From: Vibrio ouci
Lineage (GTDB): Bacteria; Pseudomonadota; Gammaproteobacteria; Enterobacterales; Vibrionaceae
Length of the DNA stretch: 33,926 bases
Direction: 5' to 3'
Assembly: GCF_004551525.1 (NCBI RefSeq)
Contig: NZ_SATR01000042.1
Coordinates: 1 to 33,926, forward strand
Shown here: positions 22,278 through 30,055 of the stretch, in pieces
Position numbering within the stretch: position 1 is the stretch's first letter
Layout: the number at the start of each line of letters is the position of its first letter
Made by a program: the position numbers and the translations under genes
The notes under the pieces: model-generated
Told to the model about the DNA's origin: nothing
What the model saw: the letters and a program-made list of their open reading frames with translations, nothing else
Databases searched by the model: none

Positions 22278-23993
22278 ATGACAGCAACTCTCAACCGATT
22301 CCAATTTCTGCCCATCTTAGCACTGGCCATATCCATGATTGCTGGGGGATACTACTTTCACCATACGCTTAATACATGGACCACTAAAATCGTCAGCGGC
22401 TATATGTCGAGCCTACTTGATGATGTTGCTCACCAAATTGAAGAGAAACAGCTCGATCTTTACGATATGAGCCAACCGGAAATCGACGCCTTTATTGATA
22501 ACTTATCCCAATCCCGTTTTGGACAACGCTTTACCGTCATTCATAGTAGCGGACTTGTGCTCGGTGACTCTCAGTTATCGAACTGGGAAATAAACAAACT
22601 AGACGACCACAGTAGTCGCCCAGAAGTGATCAGTGCTTTGAATGGTGAACTAGGCATGTCCAAGCGCCACAGTGAAAGCATCAACCAAGACTTACTCTAT
22701 GTCGCCAAACAATTAAAACTTCCCCCTGACGAACATGGCCACGATACCAAGTATGTCATCAGGCTCGCCATGCCACTGACCGCATTAGCCGCGATGACCA
22801 ATGACCTAGAAGTTATCTTTTACTTCCTGATGGCGTGCTCATTTGCCGTCTTGATATGCTCTTCTTGGTTTAGCAATCGAAAGATCTTCTCAGTGGTTAA
22901 CCACGAACGCCAACTTCAAGAACAGCGCATTGAGAAAAGTACTCGCGAAATCGAACTCCTCCACCAACTCGCCAATATGCTCGCAGCGTGTAATAGCATC
23001 AAAGAAGCACAAGCTGTGGTGGCGGACATCATTCCGCGTATCCTTGGTGACATCAACGGTTGCGTCTCTATCATGCGTGAATCACGCAACCAACTTGAAG
23101 TGAAGCTAGATTGGGGAGGTCACTGGCCAGCGAGCACAGTTTATGCGCCGAACGATTGCTGGGCATTGCGCAAAGGTAAATCACACTTATCTCACGCCAA
23201 ATACCACAACTTAGAGTGCAGCCACATGAGCGGATTAGAGCACGGCGGTACTACCCTTTGCGTCCCTTTGACCGCTCACGGTAATACGGTCGGTATGTTC
23301 CACCTCTATTTTGGTCGTAATGATCATGTTGTTAGCGAAGAGACCAAACAGATTACCTACACTCTAGCTGAGCACCTTGGCTTAGCGCTCGCCAACCTCA
23401 GCCTACAAGAGAAACTTCGTTCTCAAGCAATGCGCGACCCACTCACTGGCCTATACAATCGACGTTACTTTGAAGAAGTGCTCGACACTGAATGGTCTAA
23501 AGCCAACCAAGATGGGGCGAGCCTTTCTTTGCTAATGCTCGATCTCGACCACTTCAAGCGATTTAACGACAACTTCGGTCATGATGCCGGAGACTTTGTC
23601 CTTAAAGAGGTCGCAAGCTTACTAAACCGAAATATCGCGGATGGTCAGGTTGCTTGTCGTTTAGGCGGTGAAGAACTGGCAATCATCTGCCCGAATACAA
23701 CCATAGATGAGTCACTCACTCTGGCAAATAACATCGTCGCAGAGGTGCGCGAACTTCATCTCGATATGAAAGGCCTTTCCCTGGGGCAACTCGGGGTTTC
23801 TATCGGCGTGACAACCTTCCCCGATCTCAATGCCTCACCACAAGAGCTGGTCAAGGTTGCTGACACTGCCCTATATCAAGCCAAAGATAACGGCCGTAGC
23901 CAAGCGATTCATAGTCAGTTAAAGCTTGAGCCTACTAAATTAAGTACACAAGATGGCCCATCAGAGGTACTGCCACTTAAAAAAAGTGAATGA
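22278..23993 (+). CDS. Membrane-bound GAF-like/GGDEF diguanylate cyclase
   Basis: Probable cyclic di-GMP synthase, 571 residues from ATG 22278. TM1 at about 10-28, an extracytoplasmic sensor of about 145 residues (30-175), TM2 at about 176-197, a coiled coil, a GAF-like region (about 225-375, with cysteines and histidines in HAKYHNLECSHM that could bind metal or sense redox) and GGDEF at about 385-550. The signature is GGEEL (463-467) rather than GGDEF/GGEEF; metal ligands LMLDLDHFKRFND and E465/E466 remain, so activity is plausible. No RxxD inhibitory site is present. A GTG four codons upstream is a possible alternative start; ribosome-binding site is weak in both cases. Confidence 0.92.
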   Translation: MTATLNRFQFLPILALAISMIAGGYYFHHTLNTWTTKIVSGYMSSLLDDVAHQIEEKQLDLYDMSQPEIDAFIDNLSQSRFGQRFTVIHSSGLVLGDSQLSNWEINKLDDHSSRPEVISALNGELGMSKRHSESINQDLLYVAKQLKLPPDEHGHDTKYVIRLAMPLTALAAMTNDLEVIFYFLMACSFAVLICSSWFSNRKIFSVVNHERQLQEQRIEKSTREIELLHQLANMLAACNSIKEAQAVVADIIPRILGDINGCVSIMRESRNQLEVKLDWGGHWPASTVYAPNDCWALRKGKSHLSHAKYHNLECSHMSGLEHGGTTLCVPLTAHGNTVGMFHLYFGRNDHVVSEETKQITYTLAEHLGLALANLSLQEKLRSQAMRDPLTGLYNRRYFEEVLDTEWSKANQDGASLSLLMLDLDHFKRFNDNFGHDAGDFVLKEVASLLNRNIADGQVACRLGGEELAIICPNTTIDESLTLANNIVAEVRELHLDMKGLSLGQLGVSIGVTTFPDLNASPQELVKVADTALYQAKDNGRSQAIHSQLKLEPTKLSTQDGPSEVLPLKKSE

Positions 23994-24031
23994 AGAACTA
24001 GAAGTTGGGATCTTTAAAAGGTAAAAGTTAC

Positions 24032-24046
24032 TAGACGACTGGTCTA
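24032..24046. promoter_or_regulatory. Operator of the NemR-like repressor (copy 1)
   Basis: TAGACGACTGGTCTA: arms TAGAC and GTCTA around 5 bp, directly before the repressor gene. It differs from copy 2 by one base. Expected to mediate autorepression. Confidence 0.75.
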
Positions 24047-24067
24047 ATCATCATTATGCTTGTCGCC

Positions 24068-24655
24068 ATGAACGCAAAAACACAAGACACTCGCCAGCAT
24101 ATTTTAGATGTTGGCTATGAACTCATTGTCAGTAAAGGCTTTACTGCCGTGGGTTTGGCTCAACTATTGAAATCTGCTGACGTACCAAAAGGCTCATTTT
24201 ATCACTACTTCAAGTCGAAAGAGCAGTTCGGCGAAGCTTTGATTGAAGAGTATGTCCGCAGCTACATGGCTCGTATCCAATTGGTACTCAGCCAACCAGA
24301 AATGAATGGCCGTGACTGTTTGCTTGACTACTTTTCACGATGGTTGGCGATGGATAATGGCGTGTGCAATGCTAACAAGTGTCTGATTGTAAAATTAAGT
24401 GCAGAGGTTTCTGATCTCTCCGACACTATGCGCGTATCACTTGCCAACGGTGCAGAACTTATCATTCAAGCGCTCGCAAATACGCTGCAACGAGGCATTG
24501 ATGATGGCTCTATTGCCCCACTACATTGCCACGAGGTTGCTAGCCAGCTTTATCAACAATGGCTTGGAGCAAGCCTACTCAACAAGTTGATGCAAGACCA
24601 ATCTCATCTTGAATTGTGTCTAGCGACGACTAAGCAGCGTTTAGGCACTAATTAG
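24068..24655 (+). CDS. TetR-family repressor, NemR-like
   Basis: Redox/electrophile-sensing repressor. The helix-turn-helix is at the N-terminus (TAVGLAQLLKSADVPKGSFYHYFKSK pattern of TetR). The C-terminal region keeps KCLIVKLSAEVSDLS, where the cysteine aligns with the regulatory Cys106 of E. coli NemR, and WLGASLLNK, whose lysine aligns with NemR Lys175. So reactive chlorine or aldehydes are likely inducers. Start chosen at 24068 (MNAKTQDTRQ) by comparison with NemR; ATG at 24056 is also open and neither has a good ribosome-binding site. Its operator lies just upstream, and a second operator precedes curA. It has its own terminator, so it is a separate unit from curA-gst. I call it NemR-like, not proven nemR. 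Confidence 0.9.
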   Translation: MNAKTQDTRQHILDVGYELIVSKGFTAVGLAQLLKSADVPKGSFYHYFKSKEQFGEALIEEYVRSYMARIQLVLSQPEMNGRDCLLDYFSRWLAMDNGVCNANKCLIVKLSAEVSDLSDTMRVSLANGAELIIQALANTLQRGIDDGSIAPLHCHEVASQLYQQWLGASLLNKLMQDQSHLELCLATTKQRLGTN

Positions 24656-24698
24656 CTATTAATTTGTTCTCAGTTAATAATCATTGAATCGTTAAATC

Positions 24699-24726
24699 TC
24701 CCGTCCATTTGAGGACGGGATTTTTT
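24699..24726 (+). terminator. Rho-independent terminator of the NemR-like gene
   Basis: TCCCGTCC / GGACGGGA with a 6-base loop, followed by six T; it separates the repressor from curA. Confidence 0.92.
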
Positions 24727-24737
24727 GAAATAACAAC

Positions 24738-24752
24738 TAGACGACCGGTCTA
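24738..24752. promoter_or_regulatory. Operator of the NemR-like repressor (copy 2)
   Basis: TAGACGACCGGTCTA, 16 bp before the curA start and one base different from the site before the repressor gene. It indicates common control of both transcription units. Confidence 0.78.
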
Positions 24753-24768
24753 ATAAGGAATCATTACC

Positions 24769-25803
24769 ATGTCAAATCCTACAACAAATCGCCAAATTGT
24801 TTTGGCATCACGCCCTGTTGGCGCACCTACTTCTGACAACTTTCGTCTAGAACACGCTGACATTCCAACTCCGAGACAAGGAGAGATCCTGTTACGTAGT
24901 GTCTATCTTTCATTAGACCCTTACATGCGTGGTCGAATGAGCGATGCTAAATCTTACGCAGACCCCGTAGCCCTTGGTGAAACAATGGTTGGTGGCACAG
25001 TCTGTCAGGTTATGGAGTCTAATCACCCTAACTTTGATAAAGGTGAATGGGTATTAGCGTTCACGGGTTGGCAAGACTACGGCATTTCTGACGGTGAAGG
25101 CCTGATTAAAATGGGCATGAACCCAAGCCATCCATCTTATGCTCTCGGTGTTATGGGTATGCCAGGCTTTACCGCTTATATGGGCCTACTCGACATCGGT
25201 CAACCTAAAGAAGGCGATACCCTAGTGGTTGCGGCAGCAACAGGCGCAGTGGGCTCGATGGTCGGCCAAATTGGTAAGTTAAAAGGATGTCGAGTGATTG
25301 GTGTTGCAGGCGGTGAAGAGAAGTGCCGTTATGCGAAAGACCAGTTGGGTTTTGATGAATGTATCGACCACAAAGCAGAAGATTTCGCTGATCAGCTTGC
25401 TAGCGTGTGTGGTAACGGCATTGACGTCTACTTTGAAAATGTAGGCGGCAAGGTTTTCGATGCTGTCATGCCCCTACTCAATACCGGCGCTCGTATCCCA
25501 CTGTGTGGCTTGATTTCACAATACAACGCAACCTCACTGCCTGATGGGCCAGATCGTATGTCTATGTTGATGGCGCAACTACTGATTAAACGCATCAAGA
25601 TGCAAGGTTTCATCATCTTTGATGACTACGGCCACCGTTACGGTGAGTTTGCCCAACAAATGACACAATGGGTATCAGAAGGAAAAATTCACTACCGAGA
25701 GCACTTAATGGAAGGGCTAGAAAACGCACCTGAAGCATTCATAGGTCTATTAGAAGGCAAGAATTTTGGCAAACTCGTCGTCAAAACGAACGAACCAGTA
25801 TAG
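24769..25803 (+). CDS. curA: NADPH-dependent curcumin/enone reductase
   Basis: Medium-chain reductase without zinc that reduces carbon-carbon double bonds of enones such as curcumin. The 344-residue protein matches E. coli CurA throughout: VYLSLDPYMRGRMSD, MVGGTV, SGWQDY-like TGWQDYGIS, GMPGFTAYMGLLDIGQPKEG, the Rossmann segment AAATGAVGSMVGQIGKLKG and FENVGGKVFDAV. No zinc-binding cysteines are seen. Ribosome-binding site AAGGAAT; the NemR-like operator lies just upstream, so induction by electrophiles is expected. The GST gene follows after 8 bp in the same operon. Confidence 0.94.
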   Translation: MSNPTTNRQIVLASRPVGAPTSDNFRLEHADIPTPRQGEILLRSVYLSLDPYMRGRMSDAKSYADPVALGETMVGGTVCQVMESNHPNFDKGEWVLAFTGWQDYGISDGEGLIKMGMNPSHPSYALGVMGMPGFTAYMGLLDIGQPKEGDTLVVAAATGAVGSMVGQIGKLKGCRVIGVAGGEEKCRYAKDQLGFDECIDHKAEDFADQLASVCGNGIDVYFENVGGKVFDAVMPLLNTGARIPLCGLISQYNATSLPDGPDRMSMLMAQLLIKRIKMQGFIIFDDYGHRYGEFAQQMTQWVSEGKIHYREHLMEGLENAPEAFIGLLEGKNFGKLVVKTNEPV

Positions 25804-25811
25804 GAGCTAGC

Positions 25812-26429
25812 ATGATTACTTTACACCACTTAAACCAATCCCGTTCTAAGCGTATTATCTGGCTTCTCGAAGAGCTCGAAGTGGAATATAAGATCATTCC
25901 TTATCAGCGAGACAGCGTGACCTTTCTTGCTCCACCAGAACTCAAATCCATTCACCCACTTGGCAAGTCCCCTGTGATTGAAGATCAAGGTCGAGTGATT
26001 ACAGAATCTGGTGCAATTACAGAGTACTTGATCAGCAAATATGCCGCAGAGCGTCTTGCTCCAAGCCGTGACAGTGAAGAGTACATCGACTATATCCAAT
26101 GGCTGCATTTCGCTGAAAGTTCGGCGGCTCTACCACTGCTTCTAAAAATATTCGTCGCTAAAGATGGCGCGCCAACCAACTTTCTTTCTGATTACGCAGA
26201 ACTAGAGCTTGATAAAGTGATGAGCTACGTCGACCAATCGCTTGAAGGCAAGCGTTACTTTGTAGCTGATAAGTTGACTGGCGCTGATATTATGATGTCA
26301 TTCATTGTTGAGGCACTGAACAAGTTCGGACTGATGGAACGCTACCCAAACATCACTCAATACGCCAAACAACTCGCGACTCATGCAGCTTGGCAAAAAG
26401 CAGAACAGTTGGAAGTTCAATACGGCTAA
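25812..26429 (+). CDS. Glutathione S-transferase
   Basis: Cytosolic GST conjugating glutathione to electrophiles. In 205 residues the thioredoxin-fold N-terminal domain (1-80, SRSKRIIWLLEELEVEY, cis-proline in LGKSPVIEDQG, glutathione contact ESGAITEYL) is followed by an all-helical domain (90-205, GADIMMSFIVEAL). It begins 8 bp after curA with TAGGAG as ribosome-binding site, so it is the second gene of a NemR-controlled detoxification operon. The class is not certain; substrate unknown. Confidence 0.93.
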   Translation: MITLHHLNQSRSKRIIWLLEELEVEYKIIPYQRDSVTFLAPPELKSIHPLGKSPVIEDQGRVITESGAITEYLISKYAAERLAPSRDSEEYIDYIQWLHFAESSAALPLLLKIFVAKDGAPTNFLSDYAELELDKVMSYVDQSLEGKRYFVADKLTGADIMMSFIVEALNKFGLMERYPNITQYAKQLATHAAWQKAEQLEVQYG

Positions 26430-26435
26430 GCCTTT

Positions 26436-26460
26436 GGCGCTGCTGTTTGATAGCAGCGCT
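26436..26460 (+). terminator. Terminator of the curA-gst operon
   Basis: GGCGCTGCT / AGCAGCGCT, 9 bp including one G-U pair with a 7-base loop, then ACTTTCCCC; the T-run is short. Confidence 0.65.
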
Positions 26461-26515
26461 ACTTTCCCCTCTCGTACTACTCTCTATGTCCGTCTAACTC
26501 CCTGTTTAGATTACG

Positions 26516-26552
26516 ATAGAAAATACCTATTGAAAGCATAGCTATAACCAGA
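26516..26552 (+). promoter_or_regulatory. OxyR binding site before katG
   Basis: ATAG-N7-CTAT-N7-ATAG-N7-CAGA. The consensus is ATAG-N7-CTAT-N7-ATAG-N7-CTAT, so three of four elements are exact with correct spacing. The site abuts a -35 box, the usual position for OxyR activation. Confidence 0.85.
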
Positions 26553-26581
26553 TTTATAAAAACGCCATAAGCTCCTATTCT
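26553..26581 (+). promoter_or_regulatory. katG promoter
   Basis: TTTATA (26553-26558), 17-bp spacer, TATTCT (26576-26581). Both boxes match four of six bases, typical of a promoter that depends on an activator; OxyR's site directly abuts the -35. Confidence 0.65.
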
Positions 26582-26659
26582 ATGTACAACAAAGACCACA
26601 CTATAAGCGTGGTTCTTAACTCACACTACTTACTTGCTGTGACACTCTAGGAGCAATTC

Positions 26660-28831
26660 ATGGAACATAACAAAAACAACGGCGGTCAATGCCCGATCAT
26701 GCACGGCGGAGCAACGTCTTCCAATACTTCAAACGTCGCGTGGTGGCCAAATGCGCTTAACCTAGACATCCTTCATCAACATGATAAAAAGTCTAACCCT
26801 ATGGGTGAAGACTTTAGCTATAAAGATCAACTCAAGAAGCTTGATGTTGAAGCCTTAAAACAAGACTTAACGCATCTGATGACAGACAGCCAAGAATGGT
26901 GGCCAGCAGACTGGGGACACTACGGCGGTTTAATGATTCGTATGGCTTGGCACTCTGCTGGTACGTACCGCATTGGTGATGGTCGTGGCGGTGCCGATAC
27001 CGGTAACCAACGTTTTGCTCCATTAAACTCATGGCCAGATAACGGTAACCTAGATAAAGCTCGCCGACTACTTTGGCCAATCAAGCAAAAATATGGCAAC
27101 AAGATCAGCTGGGCTGACCTGATGATCCTAGCGGGTAACATGGCTTACGAATCAATGGGATTGAAAACGTTCGGTTTCGCCTTTGGTCGTGAAGATATTT
27201 GGCACCCAGAAAAAGATATCTACTGGGGCGCAGAGCAAGAGTGGTTACAAGAAAGTGGCGGTGAAAACAGTCGCTACTCAGATGACCGTGACCTAGAAAA
27301 CCCTCTAGCAGCGGTAATGATGGGCCTGATCTACGTGAACCCTGAAGGCGTTGACGGCGAGCCGGATCCAATCAAAACAGCGAAAGACATGCGTGAAACC
27401 TTCGCTCGTATGGGTATGAACGACGAAGAAACGGTGGCATTAACCGCTGGTGGTCACACAGTAGGTAAAGCGCACGGTAACGGTGATGCGTCTAAACTGG
27501 GCCCTGAGCCAGAACGCGCTGATATCGATGAGCAAGGCTTAGGTTGGAATAATCACAGCGCTCGTGGCATTGGTCGTGACACCGTAACCAGTGGTATCGA
27601 AGGTGCGTGGACAACCAACCCAACCGAGTGGGATAACGGCTATTTCTATCTACTGCTTAACTACGATTGGTGGCTACGTAAGAGCCCTGCAGGTGCATGG
27701 CAGTGGGAACCAATGGATATCAAAGAAGAAGATAAGCCTGTTGATGTCGAAGACCCAAGCATTCGTCTGAATCCAATCATGACAGATGCGGATATGGCGC
27801 TGCGCGTTGACCCCGAATATCGCAAGATCTCTGACCGCTTCTACAATGACCCTGAGTATTTCTCTGAAACGTTCGCTCGCGCTTGGTTTAAATTGACCCA
27901 CCGCGATATGGGGCCAAAGAGTCGCTACTTCGGCCCTGACATTCCAGCTGAAGAGCTAGTTTGGCAAGATCCCGTACCAGCGGGCAATGCAAATTACGAT
28001 GTAGCAGCAATAAAAGCGAAGATTGCTCAAAGTGGCCTATCGATTAGCGATATGGTGGCAACAGCGTGGGATAGCGCACGTACATTCCGTAACTCGGATA
28101 AACGTGGTGGCGCAAACGGTGCCCGTATCCGCCTAGCACCACTTAACCAGTGGGAAGGTAATGAGCCAGAGCGCTTAGCTAAGGTGCTATCTGTTCTGGA
28201 AGGCATCGCTGCTGAAACGGGTGTTAGCGTTGCGGACACTATCGTTCTTGCAGGTAACCTTGGTATTGAACAAGCGGCGAAAGCGGCAGGAGTTGAGGTT
28301 AGCGTACCGTTCGTGCCAGGTCGTGGCGATGCAACTCTTGAGCAAACTGATGTTGACTCATTTGCAGTGTTAGAGCCAATCGCTGATGGCTTCCGTAACT
28401 GGCAAAAACAGCACTACTCTGCGACACCAGAAGAGTTGATGCTCAACCATGCTCAGCTATTGGGACTAACTGCACCTGAAATGACGGTTCTTGTGGGCGG
28501 TATGCGAGTGCTAGGTACTAACCACGCGAACACTGCGCACGGTGTGTTTACCGACCAAGTAGGCGCATTAACCAATGATTTCTTTATCAACCTGACTGAC
28601 ATGCGTTACTTGTGGAAGCCAACCGGCCGTAACTCTTACTCAATCATTGAGCGTCGTTCAGGTGAAGAGAAATGGACAGCGACTCGCGCAGACCTTGTCT
28701 TCGGTTCAAACTCGATTCTGCGCGCGTATGCTGAAGTTTATGCTCAAGATGACAACAAAGAGAAATTCGTGAAGGACTTTGTGTCAGCATGGACCAAAGT
28801 AATGAACGCTGACCGTTTCGATTTGAACTAG
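26660..28831 (+). CDS. katG: Catalase-peroxidase
   Basis: Bifunctional haem enzyme that destroys hydrogen peroxide. The 723-residue protein has the distal active site R94-M-A-W97-H98 in IRMAWHSAGTYR, the tyrosine of the Met-Tyr-Trp adduct in GLIYVNPEG, the proximal histidine in TAGGHTVGKAHG and the second, non-haem-binding peroxidase repeat (about 420-723, MVATAWDSARTFR). Length is typical. Ribosome-binding site TAGGAGCAATTC. Expected to be induced by peroxide through the OxyR site upstream. No signal peptide. It follows the electrophile-detoxification operon but is a separate unit. Confidence 0.98.
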   Translation: MEHNKNNGGQCPIMHGGATSSNTSNVAWWPNALNLDILHQHDKKSNPMGEDFSYKDQLKKLDVEALKQDLTHLMTDSQEWWPADWGHYGGLMIRMAWHSAGTYRIGDGRGGADTGNQRFAPLNSWPDNGNLDKARRLLWPIKQKYGNKISWADLMILAGNMAYESMGLKTFGFAFGREDIWHPEKDIYWGAEQEWLQESGGENSRYSDDRDLENPLAAVMMGLIYVNPEGVDGEPDPIKTAKDMRETFARMGMNDEETVALTAGGHTVGKAHGNGDASKLGPEPERADIDEQGLGWNNHSARGIGRDTVTSGIEGAWTTNPTEWDNGYFYLLLNYDWWLRKSPAGAWQWEPMDIKEEDKPVDVEDPSIRLNPIMTDADMALRVDPEYRKISDRFYNDPEYFSETFARAWFKLTHRDMGPKSRYFGPDIPAEELVWQDPVPAGNANYDVAAIKAKIAQSGLSISDMVATAWDSARTFRNSDKRGGANGARIRLAPLNQWEGNEPERLAKVLSVLEGIAAETGVSVADTIVLAGNLGIEQAAKAAGVEVSVPFVPGRGDATLEQTDVDSFAVLEPIADGFRNWQKQHYSATPEELMLNHAQLLGLTAPEMTVLVGGMRVLGTNHANTAHGVFTDQVGALTNDFFINLTDMRYLWKPTGRNSYSIIERRSGEEKWTATRADLVFGSNSILRAYAEVYAQDDNKEKFVKDFVSAWTKVMNADRFDLN

Positions 28832-28909
28832 TCGCAAGTCAATCTTTAGTTGGAGTTGGTAAAGAGGACAATCATCAACTAGGGTTAACTATGTAGCACT
28901 TAAATGAGA

Positions 28910-28935
28910 AAAGAGGTGCATATGAGCACCTCTTT
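28910..28935. terminator. Probable bidirectional terminator after katG
   Basis: AAAGAGGTGC / GCACCTCTTT, perfect 10 bp, 6-base loop. The T-runs are short on both strands (TTTATTT plus; TTTTCTC minus). It would serve katG and the converging dehydrogenase gene, with the small ORF in between. The stretch 28832-28909 has no gene I can support. Confidence 0.7.
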
Positions 28936-28965
28936 ATTTAAACCTCAGTTCAAGGAGAGTTAGAT

Positions 28966-29025
28966 ATGGATAACTTTAACTTCTTTAAGCTATTTGATAC
29001 CAAAGAACTATTTATTTTTTACTAG
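28966..29025 (+). CDS. Possible 19-residue small protein
   Basis: MDNFNFFKLFDTKELFIFY, stop TAG. The ribosome-binding site AAGGAGAG (28952-28959) at 7-8 bp spacing is among the best in the window, which is the main evidence for translation. It has six phenylalanines in 19 residues and is amphipathic rather than a clean membrane helix. It lies after the katG terminator and ends 5 bp before the stop of the converging dehydrogenase gene. No promoter is obvious between the terminator and the ORF, so expression may need read-through. I do not recognise it. Confidence 0.4.
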   Translation: MDNFNFFKLFDTKELFIFY

Positions 29026-29030
29026 TTGGC

Positions 29031-29912
29031 TTACTGCTGACTTTTCGCAACCGCTTTCATGAGTACGGACGTGTCCATGCGGCCAAAGCCATCTTCTTGT
29101 AGCTCCGCGTACTGCTCGTCCACTTTTTTGGTTAATGGAAGCTCTAGGCCTACACGCTCTGCTTCTTTTAAACAGAACCCTAAGTCTTTACGCATCCAAT
29201 CAATGGCAAAACCAAAGTCGAATTTGTCTTGAGACATAGTGACAGCGCGATTTTCCATCTGCCATGAGCCGGCAGCGCCATGTTTTAATGTCTCGACTAC
29301 CTGTTCAACGTCTAACCCCGACTTTTGCGCCAGTAACAAGGCTTCGCTGAGACCTTGTAAAATGCCGCCAATACAGATTTGGTTAACCATCTTACAGCGT
29401 TGACCCTGACCATTTTCACCCAGCAGTGTCATTTGCTTCGCGTACACATCCATGATTGGAGAAACCGCATCGAAGATCGCTGGCTCGCCACCACACATGA
29501 TGGTTAATACGCCATTTTCTGCGCCCGCTTGACCACCAGATACAGGTGCATCAATAAAGGTATTGCCATTCTCTTTTGCAGCTTGCGCTAACTCAACAGC
29601 TAACTCCGCTGACGTCGTTGTATGATCAACGAGTACTGCGCCCGGCTTCAAAGTGGCTAGAATGCCTTCTTCGCCATACACTACGCTACGTACGTCATCA
29701 TCATTACCCACACAAACAAATACGACATCGGCGTCTTGGGCTGCTTGGCTTGGCGTTTCACAAGCCTGCCCCGCGTATTCTGTTGCCCATTTGTCAGCTT
29801 TCGCTTTAGTGCGATTGAAAACCTTCGTCTCGTACCCTGCTTTGCTTAAAAAGCCCGCCATTGGGTAACCCATGACACCTAAACCAACAAACGCTACCTT
29901 TTTATCCTGCAC
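29031..29912 (-). CDS. 3-hydroxyisobutyrate-dehydrogenase-family NAD(P) oxidoreductase
   Basis: Beta-hydroxyacid dehydrogenase, 293 residues. The N-terminal Rossmann motif is GLGVMG (10-15). The substrate signature DAPVSGGQAGAENGVLTIMCGG is at about 120, and the catalytic lysine is in GQRCKMVNQI (about 171); the C-terminal helical domain follows. Substrates in this family include 3-hydroxyisobutyrate, tartronate semialdehyde and succinic semialdehyde; the sequence does not decide. Upstream GGGGAAG is a good ribosome-binding site. It stands alone, convergent to katG and the small ORF, with no valine-catabolism neighbours. Confidence 0.92.
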   Translation of the reverse strand: MQDKKVAFVGLGVMGYPMAGFLSKAGYETKVFNRTKAKADKWATEYAGQACETPSQAAQDADVVFVCVGNDDDVRSVVYGEEGILATLKPGAVLVDHTTTSAELAVELAQAAKENGNTFIDAPVSGGQAGAENGVLTIMCGGEPAIFDAVSPIMDVYAKQMTLLGENGQGQRCKMVNQICIGGILQGLSEALLLAQKSGLDVEQVVETLKHGAAGSWQMENRAVTMSQDKFDFGFAIDWMRKDLGFCLKEAERVGLELPLTKKVDEQYAELQEDGFGRMDTSVLMKAVAKSQQ

Positions 29913-30003
29913 TTTCTTCCCCTCAGAGTTTATTTCTTCTCGTTTTCACAGGAGTGTACTAAACATTGGACGACAAATTAATATGCGTAGGCAGCAATAA
30001 ACA

Positions 30004-30028
30004 ACAAAGCCCCATAAAGGGGCTTTGT
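30004..30028 (-). terminator. Terminator of the exported beta-barrel gene
   Basis: ACAAAGCCCC / GGGGCTTTGT, perfect 10 bp with a 5-base loop. On the minus strand it is followed by TGTTTAT, so the T-run is imperfect; position 27 bp past the stop fits. Confidence 0.75.
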
Positions 30029-30055
30029 ATCGCATCTATTTGTGGCGTGAAGAGG

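Noticed and set aside
26592..26615. ACCAC / GTGGT hairpin in the katG leader
   Set aside because: Only five base pairs with a nine-base loop; too weak to claim a regulatory structure.
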